Shown here piece after piece: positions 1 to 8,270 of a stretch of 23,076 bases of DNA. The notes beneath the pieces are model-generated. The model saw only the letters and a program-made list of their open reading frames with translations. It was not told the DNA's origin and did not search any database. The DNA comes from Akkermansiaceae bacterium UBA6138 (GTDB taxonomy: Bacteria; Verrucomicrobiota; Verrucomicrobiia; Verrucomicrobiales; DEV007), in assembly GCA_002422425.1 (NCBI GenBank), contig DIVG01000086.1, positions 1 to 23,076 on the forward strand, read 5' to 3'. Position 1 is the first letter of the stretch; each line of letters starts with the position of its first letter. Both the position numbers and the translations under genes were made by a program.

Positions 1-10
1 GTCATTCTCG

Positions 11-1678
11 TTGATCCATCGGTTTCTTGGGGTGTTACGTCGGCTCTTTCAATCCGGGGCGCAGGAGCCTGATGTTCTTACGACTCGTATCGCGGGCTCC
101 CCGGCTTTTCTTTTCAAGATCGGTTATTCCACCGCATTGGGTAGACATGCCATTGCGACTCAAGCGCTAGCAGAAAAGCCGCCCGGAACCCTCTTGCTGC
201 GGGAGCTCAGTCATATCTGGGTTCCGAGCGAGATGAGCAGAGAGCTGGTGTGCCACGAGTGCGGAAACGAATTTAGGCCCACCAAATCATCCCGTGGCCC
301 TTGGGTTGCCTGCCAGGGTTGTGGTGACAAGGCGCGCTATTGCTCCACAAGCTGTCGGAACGCGCATGCGACGCTGCACCAGCCAATCTGTAAAATTCTT
401 GGTGACGCAGCGACTCTCGCAGCTCGGCATCAATGCCCAATCGATTTGGTGTATGCGATTCTTGCGCTGGTGGCAAAGCGAGCTGTCAAGCTGTCGTCCA
501 CCTCGGAATCAACGATTCCCGCATTGCTTTGTTGCGATCCGCTCGCTTTCGACGCTGGTCCCGAGGCATTCTCTGAGATGCTCAGTCATTCCGGTGCATT
601 GAATTCCTCAGCGCAGCGCAGCTTGCGTGGCTTGGCTGCATCTATACGCGAAAGGTTGCCAGAGAAGATCCGCCCTCCAATCGATCTTTTCTTCACGTGG
701 GCATCGCAGATCAATTCCAATTCACACGGGCTCAGCCGTGCAAGTCATAGTAACGAATACTTTGGAATTGGTCTCTTTCCGATGGGATCTATTTTCAACC
801 ACTCGTGCTTACCCAACTGCACATACACCAACGAAGGGGCGCAGTTGGTATTTCGCCTTCTGCGAAATGTGAGCGAAGGTGAAGAACTCTGCGTTAACTA
901 CACAGAGCTCTACGCGGCACGCGACGAACGCCGGGCTGAATTATGGGCGAGCAAGTCTTTCGAATGCCGCTGCCGACGTTGTATCCTTTCTCCGGATGGC
1001 CATGACGAGGTTCGCCTCATCGGGGCGGAACCATTTGTCTCGGCTGTCCTGTGCGACCAGACAAAGGGATGCTATGGTTTCCTTCACCAATGCGATGTGA
1101 TTAATGATCCGGTGGGCGCTCGCGGGGCTAAATGGCGGTGTTCAGTCTGCCACAAGCGCTGCACCTACGGACACCTTCTCGACACTCACCTCACCCCACT
1201 GCGTGATCGCCTGCACAAGGCGATGCTAGAATATTCTCAGGAATTTTCCGATGCGTCAGCAGCTTCGTTACGCGACACATTTGAGTCAATACTGGAATCA
1301 GCGCTTGCCTGCCTTCATCCTTCGCACGCTCTCGTTTTCAAGTGTTATATTCCGCTTATCAATTGTTGTTCGGCGCTCAAGAACTATACAGACAAGGAGC
1401 GTTACGCGCGGTCCTTAGTCGGAATCTCTACCGCAGTCCTGCCCGATTATCCGCCGATGGCCAATTATCTGGAGGCATTCGCTCAGTCACTCAACGAATT
1501 GGTCATCACGACGCCTGCGATGCCGCGAAATCTGCGTCAAGCATATGCGCAAGAGAAAATAATTTCATTGCGGAGATCGCTACAAATTTATGAAGTCTGC
1601 TATGGTATAGATCACCTGAAAACGGTGCAAGCCCGCGACAGGCTGCGCCGGGCGGAGTCTGGCGCCAAGTCGCGCTGA
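11..1678 (+). CDS. SMYD-like SET/MYND protein (putative protein lysine methyltransferase)
   Basis: Seen: a SET domain split by a MYND zinc finger, the layout of eukaryotic SMYD proteins. The N-terminal SET strand has a GRHAIA motif near residue 44. The MYND finger has C81/C84, C101/C104, C111/C115 and H123/C127. The SET core has NHSC at 263-266 and a VNYTEL motif with Y297. The post-SET zinc site is CRCRRC at 319-324, and further Cys pairs lie at 348/354 and 377/380. The C-terminal 150 residues look helical and end in a TPR-like segment, as in SMYD proteins. Family knowledge: SMYD enzymes transfer methyl groups from S-adenosylmethionine to protein lysines. Inference: a cytoplasmic methyltransferase of unknown substrate. 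The start is uncertain: TTG at 11 is used here, GTG at 32 is possible, and the frame is open to the window edge, so the 5' end may be cut. GC is lower than in the genes to the right, consistent with transfer. Confidence 0.8.
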   Translation: MIHRFLGVLRRLFQSGAQEPDVLTTRIAGSPAFLFKIGYSTALGRHAIATQALAEKPPGTLLLRELSHIWVPSEMSRELVCHECGNEFRPTKSSRGPWVACQGCGDKARYCSTSCRNAHATLHQPICKILGDAATLAARHQCPIDLVYAILALVAKRAVKLSSTSESTIPALLCCDPLAFDAGPEAFSEMLSHSGALNSSAQRSLRGLAASIRERLPEKIRPPIDLFFTWASQINSNSHGLSRASHSNEYFGIGLFPMGSIFNHSCLPNCTYTNEGAQLVFRLLRNVSEGEELCVNYTELYAARDERRAELWASKSFECRCRRCILSPDGHDEVRLIGAEPFVSAVLCDQTKGCYGFLHQCDVINDPVGARGAKWRCSVCHKRCTYGHLLDTHLTPLRDRLHKAMLEYSQEFSDASAASLRDTFESILESALACLHPSHALVFKCYIPLINCCSALKNYTDKERYARSLVGISTAVLPDYPPMANYLEAFAQSLNELVITTPAMPRNLRQAYAQEKIISLRRSLQIYEVCYGIDHLKTVQARDRLRRAESGAKSR

Positions 1679-1845
1679 GTATTCGGCCGCTTGATTGCCA
1701 AGCTGATACGGTCGCGGGAGGGATCCGGGTTGCCCCGAGCCACTCGCACAGGTCCCGCATACGATTCATTATTCGAACGACTGAAGTTCTGAATATTCGA
1801 TCGAAGCAAATAAAACTATATATTTACTGGATTTGAGGGGTTTAA

Positions 1846-2580
1846 TTATTGAAGTAATGCGTAAATGATCAACAGGTGAACGGGGTAGAAGGCATAGAAA
1901 AGGTAACGTAAATCGCGTCCTCTTCTCGCGTTATAACGGCTCAATACAGGAAGCGCAAACATGCATCCAAGGTTGATGAAATTGATTAACTGGTAGCTCG
2001 GTTCTCCTGTGCGTGCGCTGACCATGGCAAAAATAACTGCATTCGCCAGCAATAATCCGCCCAATGCTGCATATGTCCAGACAATGCGTCCTCGGGTGAC
2101 ATGGAATACAAATACCATTAAAATGCCGAGATGCCACCAATCCAAGGTGATGTGAAAACCAGCGATGCTCACAGCGATAAGCAAGGCCAACGATAGCCAG
2201 CGGGAGCGGATACGCTCTACCGCCCAGATCACACAAAGGCCTACTAAGAGATCAAAAAGCACGTTTAGCCCGTGCGGAAAAACCAACCGATAGACTGGTT
2301 GGGAAAGTATTGCGAAAATCAACAAACGCAACAGGTACCGACCGAGGTGGTGCGTGTGGTGATAGCCCTCGACAAGGAGAAATGCGATGATGGGCATCGC
2401 TAATCGACCGACGACTCGCAGCCAGAGAGCCTCCGGATAAATCAGCGCGCCGATGTGGTCTGCAGCCATTGCGGTGATCGCGATCAACTTTAGATCAAAT
2501 GCGTCGAGGCGTAACCCCGATTTCGCTGGCATGTGTTTCGACCGGGGACTAATCCGTGATTTATGTTTGCTTTTTTCCAT
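1846..2580 (-). CDS. TraX family membrane protein
   Basis: The protein is hydrophobic, about 244 residues, with roughly eight predicted membrane segments. The N-terminal segment after a basic leader has the TraX-type signature of an Asp-His pair in a helix (D41, H42 in MAADHIGALI), followed by a VVGRLAMPIIAFLLVEGY helix, a LGRYLLRLLIFAILSQP helix and LNVLFDLLVGL. TraX acetylates F-pilin in the F plasmid. Chromosomal homologues are common and their role is mostly unknown, so conjugation should not be assumed. The reading frame is open far upstream (to 3081), but that extension runs through low-complexity sequence and the opposite strand of a transposase remnant. The ATG at 2580 is therefore chosen; ATG at 2532 is an alternative. 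Neither has a clear ribosome binding site. The gene converges with the SMYD-like gene and shares its lower GC. Confidence 0.75.
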   Translation of the reverse strand: MEKSKHKSRISPRSKHMPAKSGLRLDAFDLKLIAITAMAADHIGALIYPEALWLRVVGRLAMPIIAFLLVEGYHHTHHLGRYLLRLLIFAILSQPVYRLVFPHGLNVLFDLLVGLCVIWAVERIRSRWLSLALLIAVSIAGFHITLDWWHLGILMVFVFHVTRGRIVWTYAALGGLLLANAVIFAMVSARTGEPSYQLINFINLGCMFALPVLSRYNARRGRDLRYLFYAFYPVHLLIIYALLQ

Positions 2581-2747
2581 GTTCAGATTCGTTCGACCCA
2601 ATTCATTAAATTCGGAATTACCAAATCCCAAACAAAACCGGATGAGATTTTTGGGTAACATGGGTTTCAAGAGACCGTAGTCATCGGTAAGCGCCTGACC
2701 TGGTATACCCCTCACGCAGCATCCCGCGCTGCCTTCCACTGTCGCGG

Positions 2748-2936
2748 CAGCAGCACTGGGCGGTGGAGAGCTTCCACCACGTGCTGGACCTGACCTTCGG
2801 CGAGGATCACTGCCAGGTGCGCGAGCATACCGCCGCCCACAATCTCTGCATCCTGCGCGAAATGAGCGCTCAGACCCTGCGCAATCATCTACCGAAGTCC
2901 TCCATCCGCTCCAAGAGAAAGCGGGCCGCGCTCTGA
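2748..2936 (+). pseudogene. C-terminal remnant of an ISAs1-type (IS4-like) transposase
   Basis: Translating plus-strand frame from 2748 gives QQHWAVESFHHVLDLTFGED, then a segment containing HTAAHNLCILREM, and ends with KSSIRSKRKRAAL before a TGA at 2934-2936. This matches the C-terminal end of ISAs1-family DDE transposases (HW-x-E-x3-H-x-LD-x-TF-x-ED, then a NL-x-LLR-like helix and SIR-x-KR). Only about 63 residues are recognisable. No start codon, no N-terminal catalytic part and no matching terminal repeats are evident, so it is a decayed fragment. It lies at the right border of the lower-GC segment. Confidence 0.72.
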
Positions 2937-3055
2937 TCCCGCCTTCCGCTCCGAACTCCTCGCCTCTATTTCCCATCATTTTGGTGCGTAAGCCCTGTTG
3001 CCCTCCCGGGTCACCCATCATACCCGGTTGCCTCGTGCCCCGGGGCGTGCTAAGC

Positions 3056-3370
3056 ATGCCCTTCCCTTTCATGACCGGCATCCAAGAAATTCAACTCATC
3101 GGCGACGAAGTGGCGATCCGCTGGAACGACGGAGCCGAATCCTACTGCAAGATGGATCGCCTCCGTTCCCTCTCCCCCAGTGCCGAGACCATGGGCGAGC
3201 GTGACCTTCTCGGCAAAGAGATCGGCGGCAACGAACGCGGCCGCAACTTCAGCGGCGTCACCGTGACGGGCTGGAATCCCGTCGGCCTCTACGCCATCCA
3301 GTTCCGCTTCTCCGACGGCCACAACACCGGCATTTATTCTTTTGACTATCTCCGGGAAATAGCTGTCTAG
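3056..3370 (+). CDS. DUF971 (GBBH-like N-terminal domain) protein
   Basis: A small protein of about 104 residues covering one complete DUF971 domain. It begins with a strand-rich segment (IQEIQLIGDEVAIRWNDG), has the conserved RSLSPSAE element, and ends with the family hallmark VGLYAIQFRFSDGHNTGIYS followed by FDYLREI. The same domain forms the N-terminus of gamma-butyrobetaine hydroxylase. As a stand-alone bacterial protein its function is not established, although it often neighbours Mrp/ApbC iron-sulfur genes in other genomes; none is seen here. The frame is open from 2981, but the family begins close to ATG 3056 (MPFPF) or ATG 3071 (MTGIQ). The first is chosen because a GGGGCG stretch lies about 10 bases upstream. 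Confidence 0.82.
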   Translation: MPFPFMTGIQEIQLIGDEVAIRWNDGAESYCKMDRLRSLSPSAETMGERDLLGKEIGGNERGRNFSGVTVTGWNPVGLYAIQFRFSDGHNTGIYSFDYLREIAV

Positions 3371-3421
3371 CGGTTAGCTCTTTAGCCGTTTAGCTTTTTC
3401 CTGAATTCCAGCTTCCAACTA

Positions 3422-3469
3422 CGCCTCAACGCCTCAACGCCTCAACGCCTCAATCCCTGAATCCCTCAA
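3422..3469 (+). repeat. 8-bp tandem repeat in the purB leader
   Basis: CGCCTCAA is repeated four times exactly (3422-3453), followed by the degenerate units TCCCTGAA and TCCCTCAA to 3469. A second degenerate 8-bp periodicity (AGCTCTTT, AGCCGTTT, AGCTTTTT) lies just upstream at about 3376-3399. The array ends 19 bases before the purB ATG. The same octamer recurs before the M20 peptidase gene. Confidence 0.9.
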
Positions 3470-3488
3470 AACCTTTCCTCCTCAAAGA

Positions 3489-4907
3489 ATGATCCCCAAC
3501 GTCCTCGCCGAACGCTACGCCACCGACGCCATGAAAGCGGTTTGGTCCCCTGAAGGAAAAGTCCGTCTCGAACGCGAGCTCTGGGTCGCGGTGATGAAGG
3601 CGCAGCGCGATCTCGGGCTCGCCATCCCCGACGAGGCCATCGCCGCCTACGAGCGTGTCATCGATCAGATCGACCTCACCTCGATCGACGCCCGCGAGCG
3701 GGTCACCCGCCACGACGTGAAGGCCCGCATCGAGGAGTTCTGCGACCTCGCCGGACACGAGCACATCCACAAAGGCATGACGAGCCGCGACCTCACCGAA
3801 AATGTCGAGCAGCTCCAGGTCTACCGCGCCCTCGAGGTCATCCGCGTCCGCACCGCCGCCGCCCTCCATCGTCTTTCCGGCAAAGCCGACGAATACCGCG
3901 ACCTCGTCATCACCGCGCGGACCCACAACGTCGCCGCCCAGATCACGACCTACGGAAAACGCCTCGCCATGTTCGGCGAAGAACTCCTCCTCGCCGCGAA
4001 CCAGCTCGGCGACACCATCGCGAACTACCCCGTGCGCGGGCTCAAGGGCGCTGTCGGGACCCAGCTCGACCAGCTCAGCCTCTTCGACGGTGACGCCACC
4101 AAAGTGATCGAACTCGAGAATCGCATCGCCACCCACCTCGGCATCGCCAAGATCTTCACCAACGTCGGTCAGGTCTATCCCCGCAGCCTCGATTTCCAGG
4201 TCGTCTCGACTCTGAACCAGATCGCCTCGGCCCCGTCCAGCTTTGCGAAAACGCTCCGACTCATGGCCGGACACGAACTCGCCGGCGAAGGTTTCGCCAA
4301 AGGCCAGGTCGGCTCGTCCGCGATGCCGCACAAAATGAACAGCCGCAGCTGCGAGCGGGTCAACGGATTCAAAACGATCTTGAGCGGTTACCTCACGATG
4401 GCTTCGGGCCTCGCCGGGGATCAGTGGAATGAGGGCGACGTCTCATGCTCCGTCGTGCGCCGCGTTATGCTGCCCGACGCCTTTTTCGCCGCCGACGGAC
4501 TGCTTGAGACCTTCATCACCATCCTGGACCAGATGGATGCCAACCCCGCCTTGATCGAGCGGGAGAATCGCCATTATCTTCCCTTCCTCCTCAGCACCAC
4601 CATCATGATGACGGCCGTGAAGCGCGGGATCGGACGCGAGACCGCCCATGAAGTCATCAAAGAGCACGCCGTCGCCGCCGCCCGCGCCTACCGGGCAGGC
4701 AAGAGCGCCGGCAATGACCTCATCGACCGCCTCGCCGCCGACGGTCGCCTCGGCATGAACGCCGCCGAACTCCAGTCCTGCCTCACCGAAGGCAAAGCCA
4801 ACGCCGGCGCCGTGGAGTTGCAGATCAATCGTTTCATCAGCGAAACCCAAAAATTGGTCGCCAGCATCGAAGGAGCCGAAGCGTATACTCCAGGTAGTAT
4901 CCTGTGA
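3489..4907 (+). CDS. purB: Adenylosuccinate lyase
   Basis: A full-length 472-residue member of the fumarase/aspartase superfamily. It cleaves SAICAR to AICAR and adenylosuccinate to AMP, each with release of fumarate, in cytoplasmic purine synthesis. Seen: the KGMTSRDLTEN motif at 95-105 (substrate-binding TS-x-D), ARTHNVAAQ at 143-151 with the candidate general-acid His146, and the superfamily signature loop GSSAMPHKMNSRSCER at 275-290 with the catalytic serine. The length and the order of all three conserved regions fit the family. ATG 3489 is the natural start, since the family begins near this point. No clear Shine-Dalgarno is visible; an octamer repeat occupies the leader. The gene is followed by a palindrome and the M20 peptidase gene in the same direction. 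Confidence 0.95.
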   Translation: MIPNVLAERYATDAMKAVWSPEGKVRLERELWVAVMKAQRDLGLAIPDEAIAAYERVIDQIDLTSIDARERVTRHDVKARIEEFCDLAGHEHIHKGMTSRDLTENVEQLQVYRALEVIRVRTAAALHRLSGKADEYRDLVITARTHNVAAQITTYGKRLAMFGEELLLAANQLGDTIANYPVRGLKGAVGTQLDQLSLFDGDATKVIELENRIATHLGIAKIFTNVGQVYPRSLDFQVVSTLNQIASAPSSFAKTLRLMAGHELAGEGFAKGQVGSSAMPHKMNSRSCERVNGFKTILSGYLTMASGLAGDQWNEGDVSCSVVRRVMLPDAFFAADGLLETFITILDQMDANPALIERENRHYLPFLLSTTIMMTAVKRGIGRETAHEVIKEHAVAAARAYRAGKSAGNDLIDRLAADGRLGMNAAELQSCLTEGKANAGAVELQINRFISETQKLVASIEGAEAYTPGSIL

Positions 4908-4938
4908 TTCCCTTCCCTCCCCCTCTTTCTCATAATCG

Positions 4939-5005
4939 TATTCTTAATCCTAATCTTAATCCCCCGTCCGACGCCCGAGTAAGATTAAGATTAAGATTAA
5001 GAATA
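4939..5005. repeat. TTAATC/GATTAA palindrome (long stem-loop) downstream of purB
   Basis: The arm at 4939-4961 is built from TTAATC-like hexamers. It is complementary to 4983-5005 over 23 positions with a single mismatch, leaving a 21-base GC-rich loop. The arms are almost pure A/T-rich hexamer repeat in a GC-rich genome. It could end purB transcription, but there is no poly-T tract after it on the plus strand. It may instead be a mobile or expanding repeat. Confidence 0.8.
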
Positions 5006-5019
5006 AGACCAGGAATGAA

Positions 5020-5043
5020 AACCTCAACGCCTCAACGCCTGAA
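5020..5043 (+). repeat. Second copy of the CGCCTCAA octamer repeat
   Basis: Three consecutive 8-bp units, AACCTCAA, CGCCTCAA and CGCCTGAA, end 15 bases before the ATG of the M20 peptidase gene. The placement relative to the start codon resembles the larger array before purB. Confidence 0.8.
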
Positions 5044-5058
5044 CCCCTTCTTCCCCGC

Positions 5059-6387
5059 ATGACTCCCCAACTCACCGAATTTTTCGAATTCCTCCGTTTC
5101 CCGAGCATCTCCACCGACAGCCGTCATCGGGAAGACGTCAGAAAATGCGCCGGATATCTCGTCGGGAAATTCAACCGCATGGGATTGAAGCCTGAGCTGC
5201 ACGAGACGCCCGGGCATCCCATCATCGTCGCCCGCAGCGAGGTCAAACCGGGCCGCCCCACGGTCCTCATTTACGGTCACTACGACGTCCAGCCGGTCGA
5301 TCCGGTCGCCGAGTGGAGCACGCCCCCCTTCGAACCAACCCTCGTTGGTGACAAGATCTTCTGCCGCGGCGCGACCGACAACAAGGGTCAACATTTTTCC
5401 CATATCCTCGGCGTCGAAGAGACTCTCAAGGCCCACGGCGAACTCCCCGTGAACGTTATCTTCCTCCTCGAAGGCGAGGAAGAGATCGGCTCGCCCAACC
5501 TAGCCCCCTTCCTCGAAATGCACAAAGACTCGCTCAAGTGCGACGTCTGCGCCGTCTCCGACACCGGCATGATCGGTCCCGGCATCCCGACGATGACCTA
5601 CGGCCTCCGCGGTATCGCCTGTCTCGAGTTCAAACTCCACGGCCCCGCCCTCGATCTCCACTCGGGCGTCTACGGCGGTGCCGTGCCGAATCCGGCGACC
5701 ATGGTCGCGCGTCTCGTCTCAACCCTGCACAACGAATTCGGCAAAGTGCAGATCCCCGGATTCTACGATTCCGTGATCGACCTTCAGCCCTGGGAACGCG
5801 AAATGTGGGCCGCCCTCCCCGACGGCAACGCCGCCACCATCGCCGAGACCGGAGTCCGCGGGCTCTGGGGCGAGACTGGCTACACCGCCCTCGAGCAGCG
5901 CTGGGGACGCCCCACCGCCGAGGTCAACGGCATAGGAGGCGGCTACCAGGGCGAAGGCTCCAAGACCGTGATCCCGCGCGAGGCCATGGCCAAGCTCAGC
6001 TTCCGCCTCGTCCCCGACCAGAACCCGCAGGAGATCCTCGCCCTCGCCGCCGCCCACCTCAAGGCCCATTGCCCCGACTCGTGCCGCATCGACGTCGAGC
6101 TCGGCCACTACGGTCCCGCCTACGTCATGGACCCGCATTCCACCCACGGGAAAGCCGCCCAGCGGGCCCTGCAGCGGGCCTTTTCCGGCGAGCCCCGACT
6201 GATTCGGGAAGGCGGCAGTATTCCCATCATTCAGGCGATCAAAAACATCCTCGGCGTCGATTCGCTGCTTTTAGGATTGGCGCTGCCCGACTGTCAGATC
6301 CATGCGCCGAACGAGAGCTTTACGGTCTCAAATTTCGAAGGCGGAATTCGCTTGAACCGTGCTTTGTTGGAAGAGTTGGCGAGCTGA
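5059..6387 (+). CDS. M20 family dipeptidase / metallopeptidase
   Basis: A 442-residue di-zinc M20 peptidase of the carnosinase/CPG2-like dipeptidase group, probably cytoplasmic since no signal peptide is present. Candidate metal ligands and catalytic residues are all in place: H74 in YGHYDVQP, the bridging D107 in GATDNKGQ, catalytic E141 and ligand E142 in EGEEEIGS, D168 in SDTG, and H415 in IHAPNESF near the C-terminus. The lid (dimerisation) domain sits in the middle, including the LDLHSGVYGG motif typical of this subgroup. Family members hydrolyse dipeptides or N-acyl amino acids; the exact substrate cannot be told from sequence. ATG 5059 gives a standard N-terminus. The gene lies about 150 bases after purB and converges with groEL. 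Confidence 0.9.
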   Translation: MTPQLTEFFEFLRFPSISTDSRHREDVRKCAGYLVGKFNRMGLKPELHETPGHPIIVARSEVKPGRPTVLIYGHYDVQPVDPVAEWSTPPFEPTLVGDKIFCRGATDNKGQHFSHILGVEETLKAHGELPVNVIFLLEGEEEIGSPNLAPFLEMHKDSLKCDVCAVSDTGMIGPGIPTMTYGLRGIACLEFKLHGPALDLHSGVYGGAVPNPATMVARLVSTLHNEFGKVQIPGFYDSVIDLQPWEREMWAALPDGNAATIAETGVRGLWGETGYTALEQRWGRPTAEVNGIGGGYQGEGSKTVIPREAMAKLSFRLVPDQNPQEILALAAAHLKAHCPDSCRIDVELGHYGPAYVMDPHSTHGKAAQRALQRAFSGEPRLIREGGSIPIIQAIKNILGVDSLLLGLALPDCQIHAPNESFTVSNFEGGIRLNRALLEELAS

Positions 6388-6498
6388 AGAGTTCGGTCAC
6401 GAGAGTCTCACGCCGCGACTGGCTGAATCGCTTTCACAAAAAGCGTGTAATCGGGTCCTGGAGAAAACAAACACGCCTTTCTGGAGGGTCCCGGGAAA

Positions 6499-6534
6499 CA
6501 AAAAACCGGGCGCGCCTTTCGACACGTCCGGTTT
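6499..6534 (-). terminator. Intrinsic terminator of groEL
   Basis: Read on the minus strand, AAACCGGACG pairs with CGCCCGGTTT (one G:T pair) around a short loop and is followed at once by a run of T. It begins 36 bases beyond the groEL stop codon, in the convergent gap with the M20 peptidase gene. Confidence 0.75.
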
Positions 6535-6570
6535 CATGAATGGGTTTCCGTGGAAGAAACAGGGAGCTGA

Positions 6571-8199
6571 TTACATCATGCCGCCCATGCCGTGGTCGTG
6601 ACCGTGGTCACCACCGGCAGCTTCCTTCTCGGGAAGATCGGCGATGAGACACTCGGTGGTCAGGAGCAGGCCGGAGATCGACGCGGCGTTCTGGAGAGCG
6701 CTGCGGGTCACCTTGGTCGGATCGACGACACCGGACTTCACGAGGTCTTCGTAAGTGTCGCTGGCGACGTTGTAACCGACGTTACCTTTTTCGTTCTTCA
6801 CCTTCTCAACGATGAGGGCGCCTTCGCGTCCGGCGTTGGCGGCGAGCTGGCGAAGCGGGGCTTCGATGGCGCGCTTGACGATGTCGGCACCGGTGGCTTC
6901 GTCACCGACGAGACCGAGGTCACCGAGACCGGCCTGGGCACGGATGAGGGCAGTACCGCCACCGGGGACGATACCTTCTTCAACGGCGGCACGGGTCGCG
7001 TGAAGGGCATCTTCGACGCGGGCCTTCTTCTCTTTCATCTCGGTTTCGGTGGCGGCACCGACGTTGATGACAGCCACACCGCCAGCGAGCTTGGCGAGGC
7101 GCTCCTGGAGCTTCTCACGGTCGTAGTCGGAGGTGGTTTCTTCGATCTGGCGACGGATCTGCGAGACGCGACCGCTGATCGCTTCGCTGGAACCTTCCCC
7201 TTCGATGATGGTGGTGTCTTCTTTCGTGATCTTGATCGACTTGGCGGTGCCGAGGTCGTCGAGGGACACGTTTTCGAGCTTGATGCCGAGGTCTTCGGTG
7301 ATGACACGACCACCGGTGAGGATGGCGATGTCTTCGAGCATGGCCTTGCGACGGTCGCCGAATCCGGGAGCCTTGACAGCGGCAACGCTCAGGGTGCCGC
7401 GGATCTTGTTCACCACGAGAGTGGCAAGGGCTTCGCCCTCGACATCTTCAGCGATGATCAGAAGCGGGCGTCCGCTCTGAGCCACTTTCTCGAGGAGAGG
7501 AAGCATGTCCTTGAGGTTGGAGACTTTCTTCTCGTGGATGAGGACGAGGACGTTGGCGAGATCAACAGTCATCGTCTCGGTGTCAGTCACCATGTAGGGA
7601 GAGAGGTAGCCCTTGTCGAACTGCATCCCTTCGACCACTTCGAGAGTGGTTTCGATACCCTTGGCTTCTTCCACCGTGATAGTGCCGTCTTTGCCGACTT
7701 TGTCCATCGCATCGGCGATGATGTTGCCGATCTCGGTGTCCCAGTTGGCGGACACGGTCGCGACCTGGGCGATTTCCTTCGTGTCAGTCACTTCGGTCGA
7801 GATTTTCTTGAGCTGCTCGACGAGAGCGGCCGTGGCCTTGGTGATCCCGCGCTGGAGGCTGATCGGGTTCGCGCCGGCGGTCACGTTGCGGAGACCTTCG
7901 CTGAAGATGGCCTCGGCGAGGACGGTCGCCGTCGTGGTGCCGTCTCCGGCGATGTCGGAGGTCTTGGAGGAGACTTCCTTGATGAGCTGGGCTCCCATGT
8001 TCTCGTAAGGACAGGAGAGTTCGATTTCTTTGGCGACCGTGACACCGTCTTTGGTGATTGTGGGGCTGCCGAATTTTTTGTCGAGGATGACGTTGCGCCC
8101 GGCCGGCCCGAGGGTCGCCTTGACCGCTCTTGCGAGCTTGCGCACACCGGCGAGCAGAGCGTGACGTGCTTCTTCGTCGAATGAGAGTTGTTTAGCCAT
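6571..8199 (-). CDS. groL: Chaperonin GroEL (60 kDa, Hsp60)
   Basis: A complete 542-residue group I chaperonin that forms the double-ring ATP-dependent folding chamber in the cytoplasm with GroES. Seen: an N-terminus starting MAKQLSFDEEAR, the nucleotide-binding segments KATLGPAGRNV and GDGTTTATVLAEAI, the apical and intermediate domains without gaps, AAVEEGIVPGGG near residue 400, and a C-terminal Gly/Met tail ending HGHDHGMGGMM (His-enriched). The length is standard. The gene follows groES by 71 bases on the same strand, the usual groESL order, and ends in an intrinsic terminator. No strong Shine-Dalgarno precedes the ATG. A long open frame on the opposite strand is a shadow of the GC-rich coding sequence. 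Confidence 0.98.
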   Translation of the reverse strand: MAKQLSFDEEARHALLAGVRKLARAVKATLGPAGRNVILDKKFGSPTITKDGVTVAKEIELSCPYENMGAQLIKEVSSKTSDIAGDGTTTATVLAEAIFSEGLRNVTAGANPISLQRGITKATAALVEQLKKISTEVTDTKEIAQVATVSANWDTEIGNIIADAMDKVGKDGTITVEEAKGIETTLEVVEGMQFDKGYLSPYMVTDTETMTVDLANVLVLIHEKKVSNLKDMLPLLEKVAQSGRPLLIIAEDVEGEALATLVVNKIRGTLSVAAVKAPGFGDRRKAMLEDIAILTGGRVITEDLGIKLENVSLDDLGTAKSIKITKEDTTIIEGEGSSEAISGRVSQIRRQIEETTSDYDREKLQERLAKLAGGVAVINVGAATETEMKEKKARVEDALHATRAAVEEGIVPGGGTALIRAQAGLGDLGLVGDEATGADIVKRAIEAPLRQLAANAGREGALIVEKVKNEKGNVGYNVASDTYEDLVKSGVVDPTKVTRSALQNAASISGLLLTTECLIADLPEKEAAGGDHGHDHGMGGMM

Positions 8200-8270
8200 A
8201 ATAGTGGTTTTGGTATCTGTGTTAGTTAAATGAAACGGGGTCGGGTCAGAGACTCAAGCCCCTCTGGACA

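Noticed and set aside
1771..1794. Hairpin ATTCGAAC / GTTC-T-GAAT between the convergent SMYD-like and TraX genes
   Set aside because: Contains a bulge and has no T-run on either strand, so it is too weak to call a terminator.
1846..2580. TraX as evidence of a conjugative element
   Set aside because: No relaxase, type IV secretion or other transfer genes are present, and chromosomal TraX homologues are common outside plasmids.
2581..3081. N-terminal extension of the TraX gene to 3081
   Set aside because: The extra 167 codons cross the opposite strand of the transposase remnant and are Arg/Gly/Ser-rich with no domain; the TraX domain starts just after 2580.
3450..4331. 293-codon open frame antisense to purB
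   Set aside because: Shadow of purB codons, Glu/Asp/Gly-rich and without homology.
6592..8184. 530-codon open frame antisense to groEL
   Set aside because: It is a shadow of GC-rich groEL codons; the protein is low-complexity Asp/Gly/Val-rich with no family likeness, and groEL is certain on the other strand.
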